This document shows, piece by piece, positions 26,431 to 35,134 of a DNA stretch of 64,000 bases; the first letter of the stretch is position 1; every line of letters starts with the position of its first letter. The position numbers and the translations under genes were made by a program. Location of the stretch: contig NZ_LT670847.1 in NCBI RefSeq assembly GCF_900142895.1, positions 1,860,001 to 1,924,000 on the forward strand, in the 5' to 3' direction. The DNA comes from Vreelandella subglaciescola. GTDB taxonomy: Bacteria; Pseudomonadota; Gammaproteobacteria; Pseudomonadales; Halomonadaceae. Under the pieces are notes generated by a model. That model saw only the letters and a list, made by a program, of their open reading frames with translations. It did not search any database and was not told the origin of the DNA.

Positions 26431-28422
26431 ATGATCGCACTGCGCCAAGTCGCTCTGCAACGCGGCACGCAAACGCTCTTGGATAACGCCGACCTGATGC
26501 TGCACGACGGCATTAAAGCCGGCATTATCGGCCCCAACGGCACGGGCAAATCCAGCCTGTTCAAGCTTTTGCTGGGCGAAATCGGCGCTGACCAGGGCGA
26601 GGTTGAAATGAGCGGCGGCCAGCGCATTGCGCACATGGCGCAGGAAATTGAAACGCTAGACCGCTCGATTATCGACTACGTGCTGGACGGCGACTACGCC
26701 CTGCGCCAGGTCGAGGCCGACCTTGACGCCGCGCGCGCGGCCGATGATGCCCACCGAGAAGCCGAACTGCACGGGCTGATTGATAACCTGGACGGCTATA
26801 CCGCCGAGCCCCGCGCCGCCCAGTTGCTGGTCGGGCTGGGGTTTGTGCAGGCCGACCTGTACCGCCCGCTGTCCGATTTCTCCGGCGGCTGGCGGATGCG
26901 CGTCAACCTGGCCCGCACGCTATTTACCCCGTCGGATTTGCTGCTGCTTGATGAGCCCACCAACCACCTCGACCTGGACGCGCTGCTGTGGCTTGAGCAG
27001 TGGCTAGTGCGCTACCCCGGCACGCTGCTATTGATCTCTCACGACCGCGACTTTCTCGATGCGGTGTGCGACCACATCGCTCACATGCACCATCAAACCA
27101 TCGAGCTTTACCGCGGCAACTACTCGCGTTTTGAGCGCACCCGCGCGGAAAAGCTCGCCCTGCAGCAAGCCGAAGCCGCCAAACAGCAGGCGCGGCGCGC
27201 AGAGATCGAGACTTTTATCACCCGCTTCAAGGCCAAGGCCACCAAGGCGCGTCAGGCACAAAGCCGGATCAAAATGCTCGAGCGCATGGAAGACATCGCC
27301 ATGGCGCACGTCGATTCGCCATTTTATTTCACCCTGCCCGCCGCCGACAAAACCTCGCACCCGTTGCTGGTGCTCGACCGAGCGCGGCTGGGTTATTCAA
27401 CGGATGACGGCGAGCGCGTCCAGCTTGACGGCGTCAACCTGACGCTGCTGCCCGGCAGCCGCATCGGCCTGCTCGGCCCCAACGGCGCGGGCAAGTCGAC
27501 GCTGATCAAAGCGCTCACCGGCGAGCTTGCACTGCTCGCCGGTGAGCGCGTGCCCGGCGAGCACCTGTCGATCGGCTACTTCGCCCAGCACCAGCTTGAA
27601 GGGCTGGATGTCACCGCCACGCCGTTTGTTCACGTGCAGCGCCTCTCGCCCACGGCCAGCGACCAGTCCATTCGCAGCTTCCTGGGCGGCTTTGGCTTTA
27701 AGGGCGACAACGCCTTCGCCACGGTGGACAATTTTTCCGGCGGCGAAAAAGCACGTTTGGCACTGTCGCTAGTGGCATGGCAAAAGCCCAACCTACTGCT
27801 GCTTGATGAGCCCACCAACCACCTGGATCTGGACATGCGCGAAGCGCTGACCCAGGCCATTGCCAGCTTTGACGGCACGGTGATCATCGTCTCCCACGAC
27901 CGCCACCTACTGCGCGCCAGCGTCGATGACTTCTGGGTCGTGGCCGATAACCGGGTCGAACCGTTTGACGGCGATCTGGACGACTACCACGTCTGGCTGA
28001 AAAAGCGTCTCGACGCTCAGCGCCGCGAGAGCAAACGTAAAAGTCTGAGCGCAAAGAACCAGGGGAAGGCAGCAGCCGAAAGCCAGCATCAAGAAGACAA
28101 AAGCCCGCCGACCGCGCCAGAAAAAAGTCCGGCCGCCAGCGACGAAGACCGCAAGACCTCACGCAAAGCCGCCGCCGAACAGCGCGAAAAACTGCGCCCG
28201 CTGAAGAAACAGCGCAACAACGCGGAAAAGACCATGGAGCGCGAGCAGCAGGCGCTAAAGGCGCTGGAAACTCAGCTGGGCGACCCCGCGCTTTACACCG
28301 ACGCTGCGCGTAAAGACGAGCTCGCCGAGACGCTTAGCCAGCAGGCCGAGGGCAAAGCGCGGCTCAATGCCGCCGAGCAGCAGTGGCTCAGCGCCGAAGA
28401 GGCACTCGAGAGCGAGGCCTAA
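26431..28422 (+). CDS. yheS: ABC-F family ATPase, YheS-like
   Basis: This 663-residue ABC-F protein has two fused ATPase domains and no membrane segment; ABC-F proteins act on the ribosome. Domain 1 has Walker [10 protein letters not shown], signature FSGGWRMR and Walker [14 protein letters not shown]. An inter-domain linker of about 80 charged residues follows ([20 protein letters not shown]). Domain 2 has [17 protein letters not shown] and [14 protein letters not shown] basic coiled-coil tail after residue 540 ([20 protein letters not shown]) is typical of YheS. GGGAGAACGC precedes the ATG. Its stop overlaps the stop of the convergent dtd by 4 bases (CTAA). Confidence 0.94.
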   Translation: MIALRQVALQRGTQTLLDNADLMLHDGIKAGIIGPNGTGKSSLFKLLLGEIGADQGEVEMSGGQRIAHMAQEIETLDRSIIDYVLDGDYALRQVEADLDAARAADDAHREAELHGLIDNLDGYTAEPRAAQLLVGLGFVQADLYRPLSDFSGGWRMRVNLARTLFTPSDLLLLDEPTNHLDLDALLWLEQWLVRYPGTLLLISHDRDFLDAVCDHIAHMHHQTIELYRGNYSRFERTRAEKLALQQAEAAKQQARRAEIETFITRFKAKATKARQAQSRIKMLERMEDIAMAHVDSPFYFTLPAADKTSHPLLVLDRARLGYSTDDGERVQLDGVNLTLLPGSRIGLLGPNGAGKSTLIKALTGELALLAGERVPGEHLSIGYFAQHQLEGLDVTATPFVHVQRLSPTASDQSIRSFLGGFGFKGDNAFATVDNFSGGEKARLALSLVAWQKPNLLLLDEPTNHLDLDMREALTQAIASFDGTVIIVSHDRHLLRASVDDFWVVADNRVEPFDGDLDDYHVWLKKRLDAQRRESKRKSLSAKNQGKAAAESQHQEDKSPPTAPEKSPAASDEDRKTSRKAAAEQREKLRPLKKQRNNAEKTMEREQQALKALETQLGDPALYTDAARKDELAETLSQQAEGKARLNAAEQQWLSAEEALESEA

Positions 28423-28871
28423 GCGTCGAGCAGAAACGTGACCGGCCCGTCGTTAACCAGCGCCACCTGCATGTCCGCGCCAAATTCGCCGGTGGCCACG
28501 GGTAGCGCATGGGTGCGCGCCTGCGCGACCAGATAGTCAAACAGGCGCTCGCCGTCAGCCGGCGGCGCGGCGCTGGAAAAACTCGGGCGCAGCCCCTTGC
28601 GGGTATCCGCCGCCAGAGTGAACTGCGAGACCAGCAGCAACCCGCCGCCGGCCTGCTGAACGTTAAGGTTCATCTTACCCTCGGCGTCGCTGAACACGCG
28701 GTAATGCAGCAGCTTGTGCAGCAGTTTATCGGCGTTGGCCTCAGCGTCGCCTTTCTCCACCCCAATAAGCGCCAGCAGGCCGCCGTCGATGGCGCCCACC
28801 GTGCGGCACCCTCCTGCCTCACCGTTTATCTCAACGCTTGCGCGGCTAACGCGCTGAATGAGTGTTTTCAT
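28419..28871 (-). CDS. dtd: D-aminoacyl-tRNA deacylase
   Basis: Dtd removes D-amino acids mischarged on tRNA. The 150-residue protein is complete: [18 protein letters not shown] start, [20 protein letters not shown], the catalytic [19 protein letters not shown] and the C-terminal Gly-Pro motif [11 protein letters not shown]. It lies 22 bases after thiD on the same strand and converges on yheS. Confidence 0.95.
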   Translation of the reverse strand: MKTLIQRVSRASVEINGEAGGCRTVGAIDGGLLALIGVEKGDAEANADKLLHKLLHYRVFSDAEGKMNLNVQQAGGGLLLVSQFTLAADTRKGLRPSFSSAAPPADGERLFDYLVAQARTHALPVATGEFGADMQVALVNDGPVTFLLDA

Positions 28872-28893
28872 TTGGCCCTACCTTCTTAAAAAA

Positions 28894-29724
28894 CTACCAC
28901 CAGGCGTGAAAATGGTGCACCGGCCCGCGCCCCTTTCCAACGCTTAATCGCTCGCTTGCCTCAAGGGCTTCGTGCAGCCAATCCTTGGCTTCGCTAATGG
29001 CAGCCACGGCGTCGGCGTCAGTGCTTTGCTCGCTTAGCTTGGCAAGGGTCGCGGTAATCGCCGAAGACAGCGAACAGCCGGTGCCGTGCAGGTTTTTGGT
29101 GGCAATGCGCGGCGCAGAAAGCCACTGAAAGCGCTCGGGCGTGGCCAGCAGATCCGGGCAGCGCGCGCCTTCCAGATGTCCACCCTTGAGTAGCGCATAG
29201 GGCGCGCCCAGGCGGGTTAGCTCGGGCACCAGCGCTTCCATCTGCGCCATGGTGGTGGGCGTGGGCACGTCCAGCAGCACCGCTACTTCGGGCAGGTTGG
29301 GAGTGATCACATCGGCCAGCGGCACAAGCACATCGCGCACCGCGCGGATACCCGCGTCATCGACCAGTACATCGCCGCTTTTAGCCACCATGACCGGATC
29401 CAGCACGATCCAGCGCGGCCGGCGTGCGCTCAACGCTTCAGCTATAAGCTCGGCCACCTCGCGGCTGGCGACCATGCCGATTTTCACCGCATCGATTGCG
29501 ATGTCGTCGAGCACGGCGTCAAGCTGCTGGGCGATAAATTCGGCCGGCACCGGATGCACGCCACGCACGCCCTGGGTATTTTGCGCGGTCAGCGCGGTAA
29601 TCACGCTGGTGCCATAGCAGCCCAGCGCCGAGAACGTCTTGAGGTCGGCCTGAATGCCGGCCCCGCCCGAGGGGTCGGAGCCGGCAATGGTCAGCACCCG
29701 GCGAATGGAAGAGTCGGTGGACAT
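28894..29724 (-). CDS. thiD: Hydroxymethylpyrimidine/phosphomethylpyrimidine kinase
   Basis: ThiD phosphorylates hydroxymethylpyrimidine twice for thiamine synthesis. Family motifs are VLTIAGSDPSGGAGIQADLK at the start, ALTAQNTQGVRGVHPVP, VLDPVMVAKSG and KNLHGTGCSLSSAITATLAK, with the catalytic Cys in the last. ATG 29724 (MSTDSSIRR) has AAGGAG at the right distance, while the ATG at 29742 lacks one. The gene follows a TRAP permease pair on the same strand after 45 bases, which is an unusual neighbour and could mean joint expression. Confidence 0.94.
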   Translation of the reverse strand: MSTDSSIRRVLTIAGSDPSGGAGIQADLKTFSALGCYGTSVITALTAQNTQGVRGVHPVPAEFIAQQLDAVLDDIAIDAVKIGMVASREVAELIAEALSARRPRWIVLDPVMVAKSGDVLVDDAGIRAVRDVLVPLADVITPNLPEVAVLLDVPTPTTMAQMEALVPELTRLGAPYALLKGGHLEGARCPDLLATPERFQWLSAPRIATKNLHGTGCSLSSAITATLAKLSEQSTDADAVAAISEAKDWLHEALEASERLSVGKGRGPVHHFHAWW

Positions 29725-29769
29725 AACGCTCCTTGTCAGCAAGCAAGAATGGGAAAGGAAATCGCTGGC

Positions 29770-31176
29770 CTAGCCAAACTGCGCCGGCAGCCAGGTGGCC
29801 AGCCCCGGAAACAGCGCCAGCATCAACAGCATCGCCAGCTGAATCAGGATAAACGGCGCCACGCCGCGGTAGATCGAGGCGGTCGTCACCGAGTCCGGCG
29901 CCACCCCGCGCAGGTAGAACAGCGCAAAGCCGAACGGCGGGGTCAGAAACGAGGTCTGCAGGTTGATGGCGATCATGATACCCAGCCATATCGGGTCGAG
30001 CCCCATGGCCAGCAGAATCGGCCCGACGATGGGCACCACCACGAAGGTGATTTCGATAAAGTCGAGAATAAAGCCGAGCAGGAAGATCACCAGCATCACG
30101 ATAAGCGTCGCGCCCACCACGCCGCCGGGCATCTGTTCAAACAGCGCGGTGACCATTTCTTCGCCGCCGTAGGCACGAAACACCAGCGAGAACAGCGCCG
30201 CGCCAATCAGAATCAAAAACACCATGCTGGTCACGCGGGTGGTGGAGCGCAGTACGTCTCGCAGCGTCGCCAGGCTCAGCTTGCGATACACCAGCGCCAG
30301 TACCAGCGCGCCGAAGGCGCCCACCGCAGACGCCTCGGTGGGCGTCGCGATGCCGGCAAGGATCGAGCCGAGCACCACCACCATCAGCACAATCGGCGGC
30401 ACCAGCCCCTTGAGCAAGAGTATGCCAAGCCCCTGGGTGTGGCCGAGTTCGTCCATCAGCGCCTCGCGCGGCACCGGCGGCGCGCTCTCCGGGCGGCGCC
30501 AGGCGGTGAAGGCGATGTAGAGCATATACAGCCCTACCAACATCAGCCCCGGCACCAGCGCGCCCATGAACAAATCACCCACCGAGACCGTCTTGGGGCT
30601 GAAAATGCCCATGGACAGCTGCGCCTGCTGGTACGCCGACGACAGCACGTCGCCCAGCAGCACCAGCGCGATCGACGGCGGAATAATTTGCCCCAGCGTA
30701 CCCGTGGCGCAAATGGTGCCGGTGGCAAGCGACGGCGAATAGCCGCGCTTGAGCATAGTTGGCAGCGACATCAGCCCCATGGTCACCACCGTGGCCCCGA
30801 CGATACCGGTGGACGCCGCCATCAGCATGCCTACCAGCGTAACCGCAATGCCCAGCCCGCCGCTGCGCGAGCCAAACACCAGCGCCATAGCGTCGAGCAG
30901 GGTTTCGGCGACCTTGGATTTTTCCAGCAATACGCCCATCAGCACGAACAGCGGCACCGCCAATAACGTGGTATTGGTCATTATCCCGTACAGGCGATTG
31001 GGGTACGCCGCCAGATAGCCGGCGTTGAAGTTGGCGTCGACTCCCAGCGACTCAAGCCCCAGGCCCAGCCCGGCAAACGCCAGCGCCGTGCCGGCCAGCG
31101 AGAGCGCCACGGGAAAGCCCAGCAGCAGCACGACACAGACGGCGACAAACAGCACCAGAGGCATCAGTTCAAGCAT
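29770..31176 (-). CDS. TRAP transporter large permease (DctM), second system
   Basis: The 468-residue DctM subunit starts MLELMPLVLFVAVCVVLLLG. It has the family stretches VTLVGMLMAASTGIVGATVV, GTICATGTLGQIIPPSIALV and LQTSFLTPPFGFALFYLRGV. It is longer than the first DctM (426 residues) because of an insertion between helices (about residues 220-260), typical of the branch near 4-toluene-sulfonate or mannitol-type TRAP permeases. It overlaps its DctQ partner by one base. No DctP gene is adjacent, so the binding protein is encoded elsewhere, unless another system's protein serves it. Confidence 0.92.
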   Translation of the reverse strand: MLELMPLVLFVAVCVVLLLGFPVALSLAGTALAFAGLGLGLESLGVDANFNAGYLAAYPNRLYGIMTNTTLLAVPLFVLMGVLLEKSKVAETLLDAMALVFGSRSGGLGIAVTLVGMLMAASTGIVGATVVTMGLMSLPTMLKRGYSPSLATGTICATGTLGQIIPPSIALVLLGDVLSSAYQQAQLSMGIFSPKTVSVGDLFMGALVPGLMLVGLYMLYIAFTAWRRPESAPPVPREALMDELGHTQGLGILLLKGLVPPIVLMVVVLGSILAGIATPTEASAVGAFGALVLALVYRKLSLATLRDVLRSTTRVTSMVFLILIGAALFSLVFRAYGGEEMVTALFEQMPGGVVGATLIVMLVIFLLGFILDFIEITFVVVPIVGPILLAMGLDPIWLGIMIAINLQTSFLTPPFGFALFYLRGVAPDSVTTASIYRGVAPFILIQLAMLLMLALFPGLATWLPAQFG

Positions 31177-31736
31177 CAGACGCGCTCCTCAAGATGATTG
31201 TCATTCTCCGTTGTGGCGCTAATGCGCCCGGCCACGATATAGGCGTTGCGCACGATCTCGATACCGCCCTGCGCCAACATCATCACGGCAAAGGCGGGTA
31301 TCAACGTTTTCAGCAGGAAAACGCCGGGAATACCGCCGTAGTTGGCCGACGTTTCCAGAATTTGCCACGATTTTCCCACATAGCCCGCGCTGGCAGCGAT
31401 GATAAAAATCATCACCGGTATCAGCAGGGTGACGATACCGAAAATATTGATCAGCGCCTGGCGCCGCGGCGTCAGCCGGCGATAGACGATATCCACCCGC
31501 ACGTGGCCATCCGCGCGCAGGGTATAGGCGGCGGCGAGCATGAACAGCGTGGCGTGCATGTACATCACCATTTCCTGCATCAGAATGCTGTTGATGCCCA
31601 CCGCGTAGCGCAGCACCACTACGGCAAACTCGATCAGCAACATGGCCAGCATCAGCCACGACAGCGCGTGGCCAAACCGCTCTGACGCGCGATCCAGCGC
31701 GTTAAGCCAGGGCGGCAACGGTAGGGGTTGGGGCAT
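31176..31736 (-). CDS. TRAP transporter small permease (DctQ), second system
   Basis: This is a four-helix DctQ subunit of 186 residues. It begins MPQPLPLPPWLNALDRASER, then LSWLMLAMLLIEFAVVVLRY and NSILMQEMVMYMHATLFMLA, followed by HVRVDIVYRRLTPRRQ, the usual DctQ loop. The stop and the DctM start overlap by one base, indicating translational coupling. A short C-terminal polar tail follows the fourth helix. Confidence 0.9.
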   Translation of the reverse strand: MPQPLPLPPWLNALDRASERFGHALSWLMLAMLLIEFAVVVLRYAVGINSILMQEMVMYMHATLFMLAAAYTLRADGHVRVDIVYRRLTPRRQALINIFGIVTLLIPVMIFIIAASAGYVGKSWQILETSANYGGIPGVFLLKTLIPAFAVMMLAQGGIEIVRNAYIVAGRISATTENDNHLEERV

Positions 31737-31802
31737 GATGGAGTGTCTCGTGCGTCAGTTTTTGTTGAGCCGGCGATGTGCTGAGGAGGCTTTTTAGGCA
31801 GG

Positions 31803-32612
31803 CTATAGCCGGGTATTGCGTATCGCATCCAGGCACGCCAGCGGCAGCGGCAAGTCTACGGCGATCGGCAGGTGATCAGAAAACAGGTGATCGAGCACGC
31901 GCACGTCGGCGGCTTCCATGCTCTGGGACACCAGAATATGGTCCAGCGCGCGGCGCGGCTGCCAGGACGGGTAGCTCATCAGCGGCTTGACCGGGTGCAG
32001 CGGCAGCGAAGTGCGAAAGCGTTCGTGGGCGTTGATCTGAGCGGGCGTCGAGTTCAGATCGCCCATCACCACCACGTGGCGCAGCGGCTTGATGATCTCG
32101 CTCAGGTAATCAAACTGGCGGCTGCGGCCGCGCTGGCTAAGTGCCAGATGCGCGACAAACACGTGCAGCGCGTCAGGGCCTTCGCCAAAACGCGCGTGTA
32201 TCGCGCCGCGACCGGGGAGCATGCCCGGCAGGCGGTGCTCCTCCACGGCGTCGGGCGACAGCCGCGATAGCAGCCCGTTACTGTGCTGGGCCACGCGCCC
32301 GAGGTTGCGGTTGAGCTGCTGATAATGGTGCGGAAAGCCCGCCTGCGAGGCCAGGTATTCCACCTGATTGACGCGGCTGGAACGAAAGCTGCCGCCATCG
32401 GCTTCCTGCAGCCCCACCACGTCAAACTGGCTTAACACATCGCCGATCAACGCCAGCCGCTTGATGCGCCGGGGATTGGGCAACAGATGCTGCCAGCTGC
32501 GCGTCAGGTAATGATGATACGCCGAGGTCTGGATCCCCACCTGAAGATTAAACGTCAACAGACGCAAATGACCGCTGCTTAACAGCGACGACGGGGTATC
32601 CAGCGAGCTCAT
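31803..32612 (-). CDS. Endonuclease/exonuclease/phosphatase family protein
   Basis: The 269-residue product belongs to the EEP superfamily of metal-dependent phosphodiesterases. Motifs are LTFNLQVGIQ (Asn), VGLQEADGGSF (metal-binding Glu), VMGDLNSTPAQ (Asp-Leu-Asn), LDHILVSQ and FSDHLPIAVDLPL (catalytic Asp-His). There is no signal peptide, so it is probably cytoplasmic. In Pseudomonas a homologue also lies next to dsbA and cytochrome c4, as here. The substrate is unknown. Confidence 0.88.
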   Translation of the reverse strand: MSSLDTPSSLLSSGHLRLLTFNLQVGIQTSAYHHYLTRSWQHLLPNPRRIKRLALIGDVLSQFDVVGLQEADGGSFRSSRVNQVEYLASQAGFPHHYQQLNRNLGRVAQHSNGLLSRLSPDAVEEHRLPGMLPGRGAIHARFGEGPDALHVFVAHLALSQRGRSRQFDYLSEIIKPLRHVVVMGDLNSTPAQINAHERFRTSLPLHPVKPLMSYPSWQPRRALDHILVSQSMEAADVRVLDHLFSDHLPIAVDLPLPLACLDAIRNTRL

Positions 32613-32667
32613 AAAAAAGCGCCTCTCAGCGGGTGGCGTTACTCGGCGCGAGGGTTATTCAACACGC

Positions 32668-33300
32668 TCATTCAGCACGGTCTTCGCGCACGCGCTCGAC
32701 CAGAACATCGGCAATCTGGGGCATGTTGTCGAGGCTGCCGGCACTTTGCGGCGTGACCAGATAACGGCCGTCAATCAGCAGCGCCGGTACGCCTTTCAGG
32801 CGCATATTGCGCAGGCGTGCATGGGCACGATTGACCTGAGACTTAACCCCGAACGAGCCCAGCGCTTCGCGCGCTTCATCTTCGCTGACGCCGTAGTTGG
32901 CAAAAAACGCCGCCAGCTTGTCGGTATCGGTCAGCGAACGCCCGTCTTTGTGGATCGCGTCGAAGAAGTCCTGATGCAGGTCTTTTTCAATGCCCAGCGC
33001 CTCGGCGGCATAAAAAGCCGCGGCGTGAACGTTCCAGGCGCCGCCCATGGTTGCCGGCTGGTGAACCACGCTGACGTCATCGGGCAGGGTCTCGTACCAC
33101 TCGGCCGCCAGCGGCTGCAGGCGGTAGCAGTGCGGGCAGCCAAACCAGAACACTTCGGTGACTTCGATCTGGCCGTCGTCCACCCAGGTTTCCACCGGCG
33201 TTTCCAGACGCTCGTAGTCTTCGCCTTCGGTCAGCGTCTGAGCGCTCACCGCGGCCGAAAGCCCCAGCCCGGCAAGCGCGACAATGATTGATTTAAACAT
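32668..33300 (-). CDS. dsbA: Thiol:disulfide interchange protein DsbA
   Basis: DsbA introduces disulfides into periplasmic proteins. ATG 33300 (MFKSIIVALAGLGLSAAVSA) gives a signal peptide and has a GGGAGA site; the frame extends to 33330 without need. The active site is WFGCPHCYRL and the cis-proline loop is GVPALLIDGRYLV. The protein has 210 residues, normal for the family. It lies between the EEP gene and cytochrome c4, a conserved neighbourhood. Confidence 0.94.
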   Translation of the reverse strand: MFKSIIVALAGLGLSAAVSAQTLTEGEDYERLETPVETWVDDGQIEVTEVFWFGCPHCYRLQPLAAEWYETLPDDVSVVHQPATMGGAWNVHAAAFYAAEALGIEKDLHQDFFDAIHKDGRSLTDTDKLAAFFANYGVSEDEAREALGSFGVKSQVNRAHARLRNMRLKGVPALLIDGRYLVTPQSAGSLDNMPQIADVLVERVREDRAE

Positions 33301-33383
33301 AGACTCATTCTCCCTAAAAAAGTTGGCCAAAGGCCACGCAGCGGCGCATAAAATGCGGCTTGCCCGCGCCGCTTAGCGCAGGT

Positions 33384-34016
33384 TTAATGCAGGCCCAGCA
33401 CGTAGTTGGCGACCGCTTCCATGTCGCTATCGCGCATTTTGTCAGCGATATCGCGCATCACCGCGCCCGGATCGTTAGCGCGCTCGCCGGCGGCAAAGTC
33501 GCTCAGGGTCGAGACGACATACTCCGGATGCTGACCGGAAAGAGCCGGATAAACGGCGCTGCCGATGCCCGCGCCGGTGGGCGTATGGCAGGCGGCGCAG
33601 GCCGGAATACCGTTGCTCAGATCACCCGCGCGATACAGAGTTTCACCGCGCGCCAGCACCTCGGCGTTCTCGTCGTCGGCCTGACCCTGGCTGGCCGTCT
33701 GATCGGCGAAGTAGGCCGCCACGTCCCAGGCGTCCTGATCAGAAAAATCGTCAACCTGACCGGCCATCTGCGGCACCGGGCGATCACCGTCACGGATATC
33801 CATGATCTGCTTGGCTACATACGACATCTGCTGGCCGGCGAGGTTCGGAAACATCCCCATCTGGCTGACGCCGCCATCCCCGTGGCAGGCCGCACACGAC
33901 TGCGCCATTTCCTTGCCTGCCGCCGCGTCAGCGTTGGCGGAAAGCTCCGCCGTTTGTGCCTGAGCCGTGCCCACGGCTCCCATAATCATTGCCAGGCTTG
34001 CCAGTAACTTCCTCAT
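33384..34016 (-). CDS. Cytochrome c4 (di-haem)
   Basis: This periplasmic di-haem cytochrome donates electrons to terminal oxidases. ATG 34016 (MRKLLASLAMIMGAVGTAQA) with a GGAG site gives a signal peptide; the frame is open to 34094. Two haem-binding motifs are present, QSCAACHGDGG and PACAACHTPTG, each in a c-type domain with axial Met candidates (GMFPNLAGQQMSYV; ALSGQHPEYV with Met later). Length of 210 residues matches the family. dsbA and engB are the usual neighbours. Confidence 0.93.
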   Translation of the reverse strand: MRKLLASLAMIMGAVGTAQAQTAELSANADAAAGKEMAQSCAACHGDGGVSQMGMFPNLAGQQMSYVAKQIMDIRDGDRPVPQMAGQVDDFSDQDAWDVAAYFADQTASQGQADDENAEVLARGETLYRAGDLSNGIPACAACHTPTGAGIGSAVYPALSGQHPEYVVSTLSDFAAGERANDPGAVMRDIADKMRDSDMEAVANYVLGLH

Positions 34017-34340
34017 TGCGACTCCACTATCCCGTTGTTTGGTCCCGTTGATCGGTGACGGATACGCACCCTGGGCGCTGCCCGGGCTTAGCAATACGCC
34101 AGGATCAGCAGGTTATTATAGGGCTGTCGCCGATGGTAACAGCGCAGTGGTAGACTAGCGCCCCAGGTCGCAGGTATAAACCCGCCTGAGTATACCGAAT
34201 CACCCAGGCCGCGGGAATGCACCACCACGCTGCTTTCGCGGTAATTCCCCAAGGACTTGCCGTTCGTCATGTTTGCGACGGCCGGTGCGCCGTGCCCCAC
34301 CATCGTGGCCAGCGGCCCGCTTTTTGCCAGGATTAATGCC

Positions 34341-34988
34341 ATGCCCGCAACGCCCGCCGTCAAGGCGCTGAACTATGCCACCGCGCGTTTCATGAAAAGC
34401 GCCCCGACGCTTGCGCTATGCCCGGATGACGCCGGCGCTGAAGTCGCCTTTGCCGGGCGCTCCAACGCCGGCAAGTCCAGCGCCATCAACGCGCTGACCC
34501 GGCAAAAAGCGCTCGCGCGCACCTCACGCACGCCGGGGCGCACCCAGCTGATCAACAGCTTTTGCCTGGGCAACGACGAAGCCCTGCGGCTGATTGACCT
34601 GCCCGGCTACGGCTACGCCAAAGTGCCCGGCGCGGTTAAACGCGAATGGCAGGCGCATTTATCCGACTATTTATGCAACCGCCAGAGCCTGCGCGGGCTG
34701 GTGCTGATGATGGACGTGCGCCATCCGCTCACCGAATTTGACGAGCTGCTGCTGAGCTTTGCCGACGAGCGCGACCTGCCGGTGCATATTCTGCTGACCA
34801 AAGCCGACAAGCTGAAAAAAGGCCCCGCCAGCGCCTCGCTGCAAAAAGTCCGCAAACAGCTGATCGAATGGGAAGATCTGGTCACGGTACAGCTGTTCTC
34901 GGCGCTGAAAAAAGACGGGCTGGAGACGCTTTCCGCACAGCTGGATAAGTGGCTCGACAGCCCCGAACCGGCAGACGAGGATCACTGA
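34341..34988 (+). CDS. engB: Ribosome biogenesis GTPase EngB/YihA
   Basis: EngB (YsxC/YihA) is an essential GTPase in 50S assembly. G-motifs are [14 protein letters not shown] (G1), [12 protein letters not shown] (G3) and LTKADKLKK (G4). ATG 34341 ([20 protein letters not shown]) has AGGA upstream and gives 215 residues, the usual size; the frame is open from 34257. It is divergent from cytochrome c4. Confidence 0.94.
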   Translation: MPATPAVKALNYATARFMKSAPTLALCPDDAGAEVAFAGRSNAGKSSAINALTRQKALARTSRTPGRTQLINSFCLGNDEALRLIDLPGYGYAKVPGAVKREWQAHLSDYLCNRQSLRGLVLMMDVRHPLTEFDELLLSFADERDLPVHILLTKADKLKKGPASASLQKVRKQLIEWEDLVTVQLFSALKKDGLETLSAQLDKWLDSPEPADEDH

Positions 34989-35134
34989 AAAGTGAGGGTC
35001 GCTGAAAAAAAGTAGCCCCCGTAAATAACGCTACGCCGCTGGCTTTTAGCTGCCGGCTTGCCCTCTGCACGCTTTGCCCCTACACCTAAGAGGAACACCC
35101 TTTCCCCCGTATCGGGGCGAATTCACAAGGGACG

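Noticed and set aside
29554..30966. A 470-residue plus-strand frame rich in His, Gln and Arg
   Set aside because: Its composition is typical of antisense frames in GC-rich DNA; the minus strand holds clear thiD and DctM genes.
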